A stretch of DNA of 7,114 bases from NCBI GenBank assembly GCA_946221975.1, contig CAMIGT010000062.1, positions 1 to 7,114 of the forward strand, given 5' to 3'. The position numbers and the translations under genes are program-made. Every line of letters starts with the position of its first letter. The first letter of the stretch is position 1. Positions 1 through 7,114 of the stretch are shown one piece after another. Under the pieces are notes generated by a model. It was not told the origin of the DNA. It made no database searches and saw only the letters and a program-made list of their open reading frames with translations. The DNA is from an uncultured Blastococcus sp. Lineage in GTDB: Bacteria; Actinomycetota; Actinomycetes; Mycobacteriales; Antricoccaceae.

Positions 1-87
1 GATCGAGCAGTGAGCGCGCCCAGCGCCCGAGCGTGTCGAGATCCGGTGAGGTGGCTTTGGACTGGGGTCGAGATCGCGCGGCGCGGT

Positions 88-93
88 TACCAT
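88..93 (+). promoter_or_regulatory. Candidate -10 element for a leaderless dciA transcript
   Basis: TACCAT fits the actinobacterial -10 pattern TAnnnT. It ends six bases before the ATG at 100, so the A of that ATG would fall at about +1, which is the geometry of leaderless mRNAs common in Actinomycetota. No Shine-Dalgarno sequence is visible just upstream of the ATG, which fits the same reading. No convincing -35 hexamer lies at the expected distance. This is inferred from spacing alone; a TAnnnT can occur by chance. Confidence 0.4.
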
Positions 94-99
94 GGGCGC

Positions 100-645
100 A
101 TGAGCGAGGCGGACCCGGAAGGCGCGGCGCGGCCGGCCGAGGACGATCCGGCCGCCGCCGCCTTCGCCAATCTCGCGAAGTTGTCGCGCAGCGACATCGA
201 CCCGCGCAAGATCCGTCCTCAGCCGAGGATCTCCAAGCAGACCGACCAGCCGCGCGGGCGCCGCCGGTGGTCGGGTTCGGGTCCGTCGGCGCGTGATCCG
301 AAGCAGATCGGGCAGATCTTCTCGCAGATCTCGCGCACCGAGGGGTGGGCTGCTGACCTGCAACGCGGGCGGGTACTGAGCGAATGGGCCAGCATCGTCG
401 GCCCGGACATCGCCGCGAAGACGACGCCGGCGTCGCTGCAGGACGGTGAGCTTGTCGTGCACGCCGCCTCCACCTCGTGGGCGACCCAGCTGAACCTGAT
501 GAAACGGCTGCTGCACCAACGGATCGAGGACAAGGTCGGCCCAAGCGTCGTACGCACGATCACCATCCGCGGCCCGGCCGCCCCCAGCTGGAAGAAAGGA
601 CCGCGCTCCGTGCGCGGCCGCGGACCGAGGGATACCTATGGCTGA
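100..645 (+). CDS. dciA: DciA-type DUF721 protein, putative DnaB helicase loader/recruiter
   Basis: The 181-residue product has a low-complexity N-terminal part (about 1-65, basic around 52-56) and a DUF721 domain (about 66-160). Visible family marks are the WxxxVG motif (W96-G101), the DGEL strand (115-118), the WATQL segment (127-131) followed by an amphipathic helix, and an actinobacterial tail from GPAAPSW (158-164) to GPRDTYG (175-181), which closely resembles the M. tuberculosis Rv0004 tail as I remember it. DciA proteins bind the replicative helicase DnaB and promote its loading in bacteria lacking DnaC or DnaI. The position just upstream of the gyrase genes is the conserved actinobacterial one. 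The start is uncertain. I prefer ATG 100 because it gives a normal N-terminus and sits behind a possible leaderless promoter. An in-frame GTG at 10 would add 30 atypical residues (several Trp, Cys) but forms a GTGA overlap with a TGA at 11-13 that may end recF. The 3' end overlaps the next gene by 8 bp. Confidence 0.9.
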   Translation: MSEADPEGAARPAEDDPAAAAFANLAKLSRSDIDPRKIRPQPRISKQTDQPRGRRRWSGSGPSARDPKQIGQIFSQISRTEGWAADLQRGRVLSEWASIVGPDIAAKTTPASLQDGELVVHAASTSWATQLNLMKRLLHQRIEDKVGPSVVRTITIRGPAAPSWKKGPRSVRGRGPRDTYG

Positions 646-1426
646 GCACGACCCGAACCGCTCCGGTGACCCGGACGAGTACGGAGATCGCGGCGAGTAC
701 GGCGAACCGACCGGTGCGACCGATCCGCGCCAGCGACCCAAGCGCTCGTGGAAAGACCGGATCTTCAGCAACCGCACGGCCCGGTTCGTCGGCAGCGGCG
801 TCCCCTACTCGATGACGTTCGACGAGTCGCACCAAGGCGCACTCGCCCAGGCCGCACAAGAGTTCGGCTGGCAGGTCAGCGACTTAGACGAGCAGGCTGA
901 GGCGCTGCTGGAGTCGGCGCCGTTCCGCCACGCGGGCTTTCGAGCCGGACACGTCGTCCACGGCCGGTTCGACCCGTTCGCCGACCGCCGGGCCGAGGGC
1001 CTGCCCACCGGTGAGTGGAGCTTCCTTGCCTTCGACGCGGTGGAGGACAGCCGGGTCGGGCGCACCGTCGGGCACTGCGTCACCGCGGCACCGACGATGA
1101 TCGAGCTACCGCCGCTGCGCATCCTGCCCTCGCGGTTCTCCACCGCCGGCTCCGCGCAGATGGCCGTCTACCCCACGGTCGACCCGATCTTCGACGCCCG
1201 GTTCAAGTTGCTCGCGCCCAACGGCGAGCAGGAGCTCGCGGTGCTGACCGACCTGCTCGATGACGACGTACGCTCCGAGCTCTGCGCGGGGCCGGACCTC
1301 GATGAGATCTGGACCAGCGGCGACCACCTGCTGGTCGGCAGCGGCGGCCCGCACAGTGAAGACGTCCTGGCCCGCCACCTCGGCCTGCTCACCCGCATGC
1401 TGCGCGCGCTGCGCGGCACTGCCTAG
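638..1426 (+). CDS. Uncharacterised protein, DUF3137-like, upstream member of a tandem paralog pair
   Basis: I do not recognise a characterised homolog. The 262-residue product has a hydrophilic, acidic N-terminus (1-36, with EYG at 14-16 written again at 20-22) and a basic patch at 33-41. A globular part follows, with no signal peptide or membrane segment. The globular pattern (WQVSD 78-82, PF 95-96, an alternating W127/F129/F132 strand, LPPLRILP 157-164, FDARFKL 185-191, LDEIWTSG 221-228, then a His/Leu-rich helix 239-258) resembles actinobacterial DUF3137-type proteins, as recalled from family pattern rather than searched. The same landmarks recur in order in the next gene's product. Translation is well supported: GAGGGA at 627-632 sits five bases before the ATG, and the start lies inside the last codons of dciA (8-bp overlap), so coupling with dciA is likely. 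The function is unknown. Confidence 0.85.
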   Translation: MAEHDPNRSGDPDEYGDRGEYGEPTGATDPRQRPKRSWKDRIFSNRTARFVGSGVPYSMTFDESHQGALAQAAQEFGWQVSDLDEQAEALLESAPFRHAGFRAGHVVHGRFDPFADRRAEGLPTGEWSFLAFDAVEDSRVGRTVGHCVTAAPTMIELPPLRILPSRFSTAGSAQMAVYPTVDPIFDARFKLLAPNGEQELAVLTDLLDDDVRSELCAGPDLDEIWTSGDHLLVGSGGPHSEDVLARHLGLLTRMLRALRGTA

Positions 1427-1433
1427 GCGCGCC

Positions 1434-2126
1434 ATGTTCGGCTGGGGCGGCGGCAGAGTGCGGCGGCATGGAGGTGGCCGCCGCGGCTTCAGCCTGACCT
1501 CCGGGATCGGTTATGGAAATGCCGGCAACGTGCCTGAGTACAGCGTTCGCGGTGGCGGCATCCCCATCGACGTCATGGCGATCACGAACCGTTGGCAGGT
1601 CGTCGACGCACTGCCGACCGGGGCCGACAGCCGACCGCTCACCTTCGATGGTGGCGCCTTCGCTCCCGGGCAGTACGAGCCGAGCGGTCCCGTCGTACTC
1701 GGTCAGGCCGGCTACTGGAACTTCGTCGCCTGCACGATCATCGCCACGACGCGCGGCGGCGACCGGCGACCCTACGCGCTCACCGCGATGCAGTTTCCCG
1801 GCGTACTGCCCTACGTGCACATCTACCCCGAGTCCTGGCGCGCGTCGGCGACCTCGCTCAGCCCCGAGGTGCACCTGGAGTCCGGGGAGTTCAACGACAA
1901 GTACTCCGTCTTCTCCGACTCGGCGCGCACCGTCTACCAGCTGATCTCGCCGCGGTCCATGCGCTATCTGATCGGCCAACCTCCACTGGATGAGCTGTGG
2001 ACCGCCGGCCAGTCGCTGTGCATCTGCCGGGTCGACCCGCACAACGCCGCCGTCCTCGGCGCGCACCTGAGCACCCTCACGACCCTCGCGGGGGACATTC
2101 CCAGCAGCGCCTGGGACCCCGCCTGA
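1434..2126 (+). CDS. Uncharacterised protein, DUF3137-like, downstream member of a tandem paralog pair
   Basis: No characterised homolog is recognised. The 230-residue product begins with a Gly/Arg-rich stretch (3-18) and continues as a soluble-looking domain with no membrane segment. Landmarks match the preceding protein in order: WQVVD (54-58), a W95/F97 strand, LPYVHIYP (125-132), FNDKYSV (153-159), LDELWTAG (185-192), H203, and a leucine-rich helix (207-222) ending in DIPSSAW (221-227). The segment from 144 to 180 (ES, EFN, PRSM) is close to the C-terminal consensus I remember for DUF3137-like actinobacterial proteins. ATG 1434 is chosen because it lies seven bases after the previous stop with a weak AGG at 1425-1427. 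The open frame reaches back to 1260, but that would bury the start deep inside the upstream gene. The gene is probably co-transcribed with the two before it. A 241-bp gap follows, so gyrB may have its own promoter. Confidence 0.85.
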   Translation: MFGWGGGRVRRHGGGRRGFSLTSGIGYGNAGNVPEYSVRGGGIPIDVMAITNRWQVVDALPTGADSRPLTFDGGAFAPGQYEPSGPVVLGQAGYWNFVACTIIATTRGGDRRPYALTAMQFPGVLPYVHIYPESWRASATSLSPEVHLESGEFNDKYSVFSDSARTVYQLISPRSMRYLIGQPPLDELWTAGQSLCICRVDPHNAAVLGAHLSTLTTLAGDIPSSAWDPA

Positions 2127-2163
2127 GACGGGTGTCGGGAAGAATCTGGGCCAAATCACGGCG

Positions 2164-2172
2164 TTTTCCACA
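2164..2172 (+). promoter_or_regulatory. DnaA-box-like 9-mer upstream of gyrB
   Basis: TTTTCCACA fits the relaxed DnaA box consensus TTWTNCACA and differs by one base from the strong box TTATCCACA. It is a single site about 200 bp upstream of the gyrB start and about 42 bp upstream of the candidate -10. I saw no second box nearby in my reading of the window, so this is not an origin. It could be a DnaA titration or regulatory site, or chance. Confidence 0.4.
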
Positions 2173-2213
2173 GATTGACCGACCCAAATCCCCGCTTGTG
2201 AGCCGAAGAGGCA

Positions 2214-2219
2214 TAGAAT
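2214..2219 (+). promoter_or_regulatory. Candidate -10 element of a gyrB promoter
   Basis: TAGAAT fits TAnnnT and matches the TATAAT consensus at four of six bases, in a locally A/T-rich patch. A TTGTGA at 2196-2201 resembles a -35 box but is only 12 bases away, which is too close for a standard sigma-70 promoter, so the -35 is missing or weak. Transcription from here would give a leader of roughly 140 bases before gyrB. Confidence 0.35.
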
Positions 2220-2257
2220 TGGAAGGTCCGCCTGCCCGAATTATTCCGTCAGAGCGC

Positions 2258-2276
2258 CGCTGAGCGATTTTCAGCG
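2258..2276 (+). promoter_or_regulatory. Hairpin in the gyrB leader
   Basis: CGCTGA (2258-2263) and TCAGCG (2271-2276) are perfect inverted repeats around a seven-base loop containing an ATTT run. No T tract follows, so it is not a classical terminator. It would lie inside the mRNA leader if transcription starts near 2225. Confidence 0.4.
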
Positions 2277-2320
2277 TTCCACCCTCACTGAGGTGCGGCC
2301 CGGCGAAGGGCATTCCGGAC

Positions 2321-2340
2321 CGGTCGCGGTTCGTCGACCG
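2321..2340 (+). promoter_or_regulatory. G/C-rich hairpin just upstream of the gyrB ribosome binding site
   Basis: CGGTCG (2321-2326) pairs perfectly with CGACCG (2335-2340) around an eight-base loop. It ends ten bases before the GGAAAGG ribosome binding site. A structure here could affect ribosome access or mRNA stability. Short G/C-rich inverted repeats are frequent by chance in such genomes. Confidence 0.35.
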
Positions 2341-2349
2341 ACACGACAC

Positions 2350-2356
2350 GGAAAGG
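2350..2356 (+). promoter_or_regulatory. gyrB ribosome binding site that selects GTG 2368
   Basis: GGAAAGG lies 11 bases before the GTG at 2368. No comparable sequence precedes the in-frame GTG at 2293. This, with family alignment, places the GyrB start at 2368 and not 25 codons earlier. Confidence 0.6.
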
Positions 2357-2367
2357 CACACCTGCGC

Positions 2368-4305
<1,938 letters not shown>

Positions 4306-4309
4306 CTTT

Positions 4310-4331
4310 CGTCGTACTCGACGCTTCTTTT
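4310..4331 (+). terminator. Weak terminator-like hairpin between gyrB and gyrA
   Basis: CGTCG (4310-4314) and CGACG (4319-4323) form a five-pair stem with a four-base loop, followed at once by CTTCTTTT (4324-4331). This has the layout of an intrinsic terminator, but the stem is short, and gyrB and gyrA are normally co-transcribed. If active it would act as a partial attenuator or RNA-processing site. Confidence 0.3.
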
Positions 4332-4342
4332 GCAGATATATC

Positions 4343-4347
4343 GGAGA
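4343..4347 (+). promoter_or_regulatory. gyrA ribosome binding site
   Basis: GGAGA lies six bases before the GTG at 4354, a good Shine-Dalgarno match at good spacing, and fixes the GTG start. It follows an A/T-rich GATATATC (4335-4342) that is unusual for this G/C-rich region. Confidence 0.7.
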
Positions 4348-4353
4348 TAACTC

Positions 4354-6867
4354 GTGACTAAGACCCCACCCCCGCCACAGGAACCGGACGCCCTTCCCGA
4401 CGGCAGCCGCGTCGATCTGGTCGACATCCAGGACGAGATGCAGAAGTCGTTCATCGACTACGCGATGTCGGTCATCGTCAGCCGCGCGCTGCCGGACGTG
4501 CGCGATGGGCTCAAGCCGGTGCACCGCCGCGTGCTCTACGGCATGTACGACGGTGGCTACCGCCCGGACCGTGCGCGGGTGAAGTGCTCGCGCATCGTCG
4601 GTGACGTGATGGGTAACTTCCACCCGCACGGCGACGGCGCGATCTACGACGCGCTGGTGCGCCTGGCCCAGCCGTGGTCGCTGCGCGCGCCGCTGGTCGA
4701 CGGGCAGGGCAACTTCGGCTCGCCAGGTAACGACCCGGCGGCCGCGATGCGTTACACCGAGGCGCGGATGGCGCCGCTGGCCATGGAGATGGTCAACGGC
4801 ATCGACGAGGAGACCGTCGACTTCCAACCCAACTACGACGGCAAGGTCGACGAGCCGACCATCCTGCCCTCGCGCTTCCCCAACCTGCTGGTCAACGGAT
4901 CGGCGGGCATCGCGGTCGGCATGGCCACGAACATCCCGCCACACAACCTGCGCGAGGTCGCCGACGCAGTCATCTGGTACCTGCAGAACCCCGACGCCAC
5001 CGACGAGGAGCTGCTCGAGGCGTGCATGGCGCGCATCCAGGGCCCGGACTTCCCGACCCGCGGACTGATCGCCGGCCGCCAGGGCATCGAGGACGCCTAC
5101 CGCACCGGCCGCGGATCGGTGCGGATGCGCGCGGTCGTCTCGGTCGAGGAGGGTGCCCGCGGCGGCACCGAGCTTGTCATCACCGAGCTGCCCTACCAGG
5201 TGAACCCCGACAACCTCAACGAGTCGATCGCGATCCAGGTGCGCGACGGCAAGCTCGCCGGGATCGCTGATATATCTGACGAATCCTCCGACCGTATCGG
5301 CATGAGGATCGTCATCAAGCTCAAGCGTGACGCGGTGGCGAAGGTGGTGCTGAACAACCTGTTCAAGCACACCCAGCTACAGACCACGTTCGGGGTCAAC
5401 ATGCTGGCGATCGTCGACGGCGTACCCCGCACGCTGCGCCTGGACCAGATGGTCTCGTACTACGTCAAGCACCAGATCGAGGTCATCCAGCGGCGTACTC
5501 GCTATCGGCTGCGCAAGGCCGAGGAGCGGGCGCACATCCTGCGTGGTCTGGTCAAGGCGCTCGACATGCTCGACGAGGTCATCGCGCTGATCCGCCGCAG
5601 CCCGACGGTCGAGGATGCGCGTGCCGGACTGATCGAGCTGCTGGACGTCGACGAGATCCAGGCGACCGCGATCCTGGAGATGCAGCTGCGCCGCCTGGCC
5701 GCGCTGGAGCGTCAGAAGATCATCGACCAGCTCGCCGAGATCGAGAAGGAGATCGCCGAGCTAAAGGCGATCCTGGACTCCGAGGAGCGGCAGCGCCAGC
5801 TGGTCATCGACGAGCTGAGCGAGATCGTCGACAAGTACGGCGATGACCGGCGTACCCAGATCATCGGGTTCGACGGTGACGTGTCGATGGAAGACCTGAT
5901 CGCCAACGAGCCGGTCGTCGTCACGGTCACCCGCACCGGGTACGCCAAGCGCACCAAGACCGACCTTTACCGCTCGCAGCGCCGCGGCGGCAAGGGCGTG
6001 CAGGGTGCCTCGCTGCGCCAGGACGACCTGGTCGATCACTTCTGGGTCGGCAACACCCACGACTGGATCCTGTTCTTCACCAACAAGGGCCGGGTTTACC
6101 GCGCGAAGACCTACGAGCTGCCCGAGGCGACGCGCAACGCCAAGGGCCAGCACGTGGCCAACATCCTGGCGTTCCAGCCCGACGAGCAGATCGCCCAGGT
6201 CATCAAGATCAAGGACTACGACGTCGCGCCGTACCTGGTGCTGGCGACGCGCAACGGGCTGGTGAAGAAGACGAAGCTTGCTGACTTCGACTCCAACCGC
6301 AGCGGCGGCGTGATCGCGATCAACCTGCGCGACGGCGACGAGCTGGTCGGCGCGGCGCTGATCGACGACAGCGACAACCTGCTGCTGGTGAGCAAGAAGG
6401 CTCAGTCGATCTGCTTCTCGGCCGACAACGACTCGCTGCGACCGATGGGCCGCGCCACCTCGGGCGTGATCGGGATGCGGTTCGGCGAGGACGACGAGCT
6501 GCTGTCGATGATCGTCGTCCGCGAAGGTGTCGACGTACTCGTGGCGACAGAGCACGGATACGCAAAACGTACGGGGATCGAACACTATCCCGTGCAAGGT
6601 CGAGGCGGTAAGGGCGTGCTGACGGCCGATCCGAAGTCGCGCAAGGGTAACCTCGTGGGCGCTCTGTCGGTCGAGTTGGATGATGAGTTGTATGCCATCA
6701 CCTCGAGCGGCGGTGTGATTCGGACGCCGGTCAAGGGTGTTCGCCACAACAATAACCGTGCGACCATGGGCGTAAAGTTGATGAATCTGCCCGAGGACGT
6801 CACGATTGTCGCGATTGCTCGTAACACCGAGGAATCCGACGAGCAAATCGAGGAGCAAGCCAAATAA
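4354..6867 (+). CDS. gyrA: DNA gyrase subunit A
   Basis: The 837-residue breakage-reunion subunit of gyrase has the usual actinobacterial length and no intein. After a Pro-rich start (5-8), the winged-helix domain carries the [20 protein letters not shown] core (36-55), HPHGD (90-94) and catalytic Y134 preceded by R133, which attacks the DNA backbone. The tower follows, then the coiled-coil arms (about 370-410 and 450-495) and a C-terminal DNA-wrapping beta-pinwheel from about 505. The pinwheel holds the GyrA box QRRGGKG (542-548) and a second box-like QGRGGKG (748-754). A short acidic tail ends the protein (829-836). In the quinolone region, the position of E. coli S83 is G95 and that of D87 is D99. 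The start is set by GGAGA upstream. Third-position GC is about 95% over codons 530-729 but about 69% over 730-837 (hand count). An ATA/TCT pair and an AGG cluster around codons 307-316. The TAA stop overlaps the next ATG by one base. Confidence 0.98.
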   Translation: MTKTPPPPQEPDALPDGSRVDLVDIQDEMQKSFIDYAMSVIVSRALPDVRDGLKPVHRRVLYGMYDGGYRPDRARVKCSRIVGDVMGNFHPHGDGAIYDALVRLAQPWSLRAPLVDGQGNFGSPGNDPAAAMRYTEARMAPLAMEMVNGIDEETVDFQPNYDGKVDEPTILPSRFPNLLVNGSAGIAVGMATNIPPHNLREVADAVIWYLQNPDATDEELLEACMARIQGPDFPTRGLIAGRQGIEDAYRTGRGSVRMRAVVSVEEGARGGTELVITELPYQVNPDNLNESIAIQVRDGKLAGIADISDESSDRIGMRIVIKLKRDAVAKVVLNNLFKHTQLQTTFGVNMLAIVDGVPRTLRLDQMVSYYVKHQIEVIQRRTRYRLRKAEERAHILRGLVKALDMLDEVIALIRRSPTVEDARAGLIELLDVDEIQATAILEMQLRRLAALERQKIIDQLAEIEKEIAELKAILDSEERQRQLVIDELSEIVDKYGDDRRTQIIGFDGDVSMEDLIANEPVVVTVTRTGYAKRTKTDLYRSQRRGGKGVQGASLRQDDLVDHFWVGNTHDWILFFTNKGRVYRAKTYELPEATRNAKGQHVANILAFQPDEQIAQVIKIKDYDVAPYLVLATRNGLVKKTKLADFDSNRSGGVIAINLRDGDELVGAALIDDSDNLLLVSKKAQSICFSADNDSLRPMGRATSGVIGMRFGEDDELLSMIVVREGVDVLVATEHGYAKRTGIEHYPVQGRGGKGVLTADPKSRKGNLVGALSVELDDELYAITSSGGVIRTPVKGVRHNNNRATMGVKLMNLPEDVTIVAIARNTEESDEQIEEQAK

Positions 6868-7114
6868 TGAGCAACGACAAGGGCTCCGCCGGCGAGGACT
6901 GGCTGTCGGCGCCCGTCGGCACCAAGTCGTCTGACCGCGCGCCCGAGCACGGGTCGGCCTCGTCGGCTCCTGCGTCGTCGAGCTCGTCGGCGGCAGACCC
7001 CGAGCCGACTGTCGTCGAACAGCAGCAGTCTGGGCTGTCGCGGTACAAGTCGTCGTTCACCAACCGGATCGCGACCGAGCCGGAGACCGGGTCGCTGTAT
7101 CCGGCCGGCTCGGG
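6867..7114 (+). CDS. DUF3566-like protein, N-terminal part (cut by the window end)
   Basis: Only the first 82 codons are present; the frame is open to the window edge. The visible part is hydrophilic and low in complexity: Ser/Ala-rich (7-43, with a five-serine run at 37-41), a QQQ at 52-54, and a weakly basic patch at 59-67. No membrane segment is seen yet. In Actinomycetota the gene directly after gyrA commonly encodes a DUF3566 protein (M. tuberculosis Rv0007 type): a long disordered N-terminus followed by two C-terminal transmembrane helices. The assignment rests on position and composition only, since the defining domain lies outside. The ATG overlaps the gyrA stop (TAATG), with GAGGAG at 6850-6855 as a ribosome binding site 11 bases upstream, so translation is probably coupled to gyrA. 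Third-position GC is about 90%, back to normal after the dip at the end of gyrA. Confidence 0.65.
   Translation, partial: MSNDKGSAGEDWLSAPVGTKSSDRAPEHGSASSAPASSSSSAADPEPTVVEQQQSGLSRYKSSFTNRIATEPETGSLYPAGS

Larger units (their letters stand above)
2127..2367 (+). other. Non-coding region and probable leader upstream of gyrB
   Basis: These 241 bases carry no convincing gene and are noticeably less G/C-rich in places than the flanking genes. In order they hold a DnaA-box-like 9-mer (2164-2172), a candidate -10 (2214-2219), a 6-bp hairpin (2258-2276), an 11-base dyad CCTCACTGAGG (2283-2293), a second 6-bp hairpin (2321-2340) and the gyrB ribosome binding site (2350-2356). No strong terminator follows the upstream gene: the best stem there is four pairs (2118-2121 with 2129-2132) with no T tract. 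Read-through from the dciA side is therefore possible in addition to a gyrB promoter. Confidence 0.7.

Noticed and set aside
1..13. Possible recF 3' end (frame reading I-E-Q then TGA at 11-13)
   Set aside because: Position fits recF before dciA, but three codons cannot identify a gene.
1260..1433. Extension of the second paralog back to 1260
   Set aside because: It would overlap 167 bp of the first paralog in another frame; the Ala/Arg/Cys-rich extension looks like a shadow and ATG 1434 sits right after the previous stop.
1422..1433. Adjacent palindromes CCTAGG and GGCGCGCC at the paralog junction
   Set aside because: They are explained by the stop codon and G/C-rich spacer; no sign of a recombination site, and one overlapping pair is plausible by chance.
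2137..2165. GGGAAG ... GTT resembling a SigH/SigR-type promoter
   Set aside because: The spacer is about 20 bases, longer than expected, and the -35 match is imperfect.
2293..2367. Upstream in-frame GTG extending GyrB by 25 residues
   Set aside because: The extension has no GyrB similarity and no good ribosome binding site, whereas GTG 2368 has both a family-like N-terminus and GGAAAGG upstream.
5761..6858. 365-codon open frame on the - strand inside gyrA
   Set aside because: Antisense shadow of gyrA, with no recognisable domain.
6957..7060. TCG-rich low-complexity stretch as a DNA repeat
   Set aside because: Explained by serine codons in the disordered N-terminus of the last gene; no regular unit.

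Overview
The window is a stretch of chromosome from a high-GC Actinomycetota bacterium, from the conserved replication-origin neighbourhood dnaA-dnaN-recF-dciA-gyrB-gyrA. The evidence is the very strong G/C preference at third codon positions, the actinobacterial C-terminal tail of the DciA (DUF721) protein, actinobacterial GyrB and GyrA sequences, and a membrane-protein-type gene of the DUF3566 family starting on the last base of gyrA. GyrB lacks the roughly 30-residue insert I recall from mycobacterial GyrB, so Mycobacterium itself is unlikely. I cannot name the order or genus. All genes run on the + strand.

Layout: dciA (100-645) encodes the putative loader or recruiter of the replicative helicase. 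It is followed by two tightly packed uncharacterised genes (638-1426 and 1434-2126). Their products are clearly related to each other, so they form a tandem paralogous pair inserted between dciA and gyrB. A 241-bp non-coding region (2127-2367) holds a DnaA-box-like 9-mer, a candidate -10 element, two short perfect hairpins and the gyrB ribosome binding site. gyrB (2368-4305) and gyrA (4354-6867) follow, 48 bp apart, with a small hairpin and T-rich tract between them. The 5' part of a DUF3566-like gene (6867 to the window end) overlaps the gyrA stop by one base.

How the genes work together: DciA helps bring DnaB helicase to the origin. GyrB and GyrA form the A2B2 DNA gyrase that removes positive supercoils ahead of the fork and sets global supercoiling. 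The roles of the two paralogs and of the DUF3566-like protein are unknown. Their packing suggests co-transcription with dciA and gyrA respectively.

Most of the window is ordinary housekeeping sequence, and I see no defence system, mobile element, CRISPR array or RNA gene. The points that merit a second look are: the paralog pair; an abrupt drop in third-position GC (about 95% to about 69%, hand-counted) over the last ~330 bp of gyrA; glycine at the GyrA quinolone-anchor position; a possible leaderless start for dciA; and the DnaA-box-like site and structured leader upstream of gyrB.
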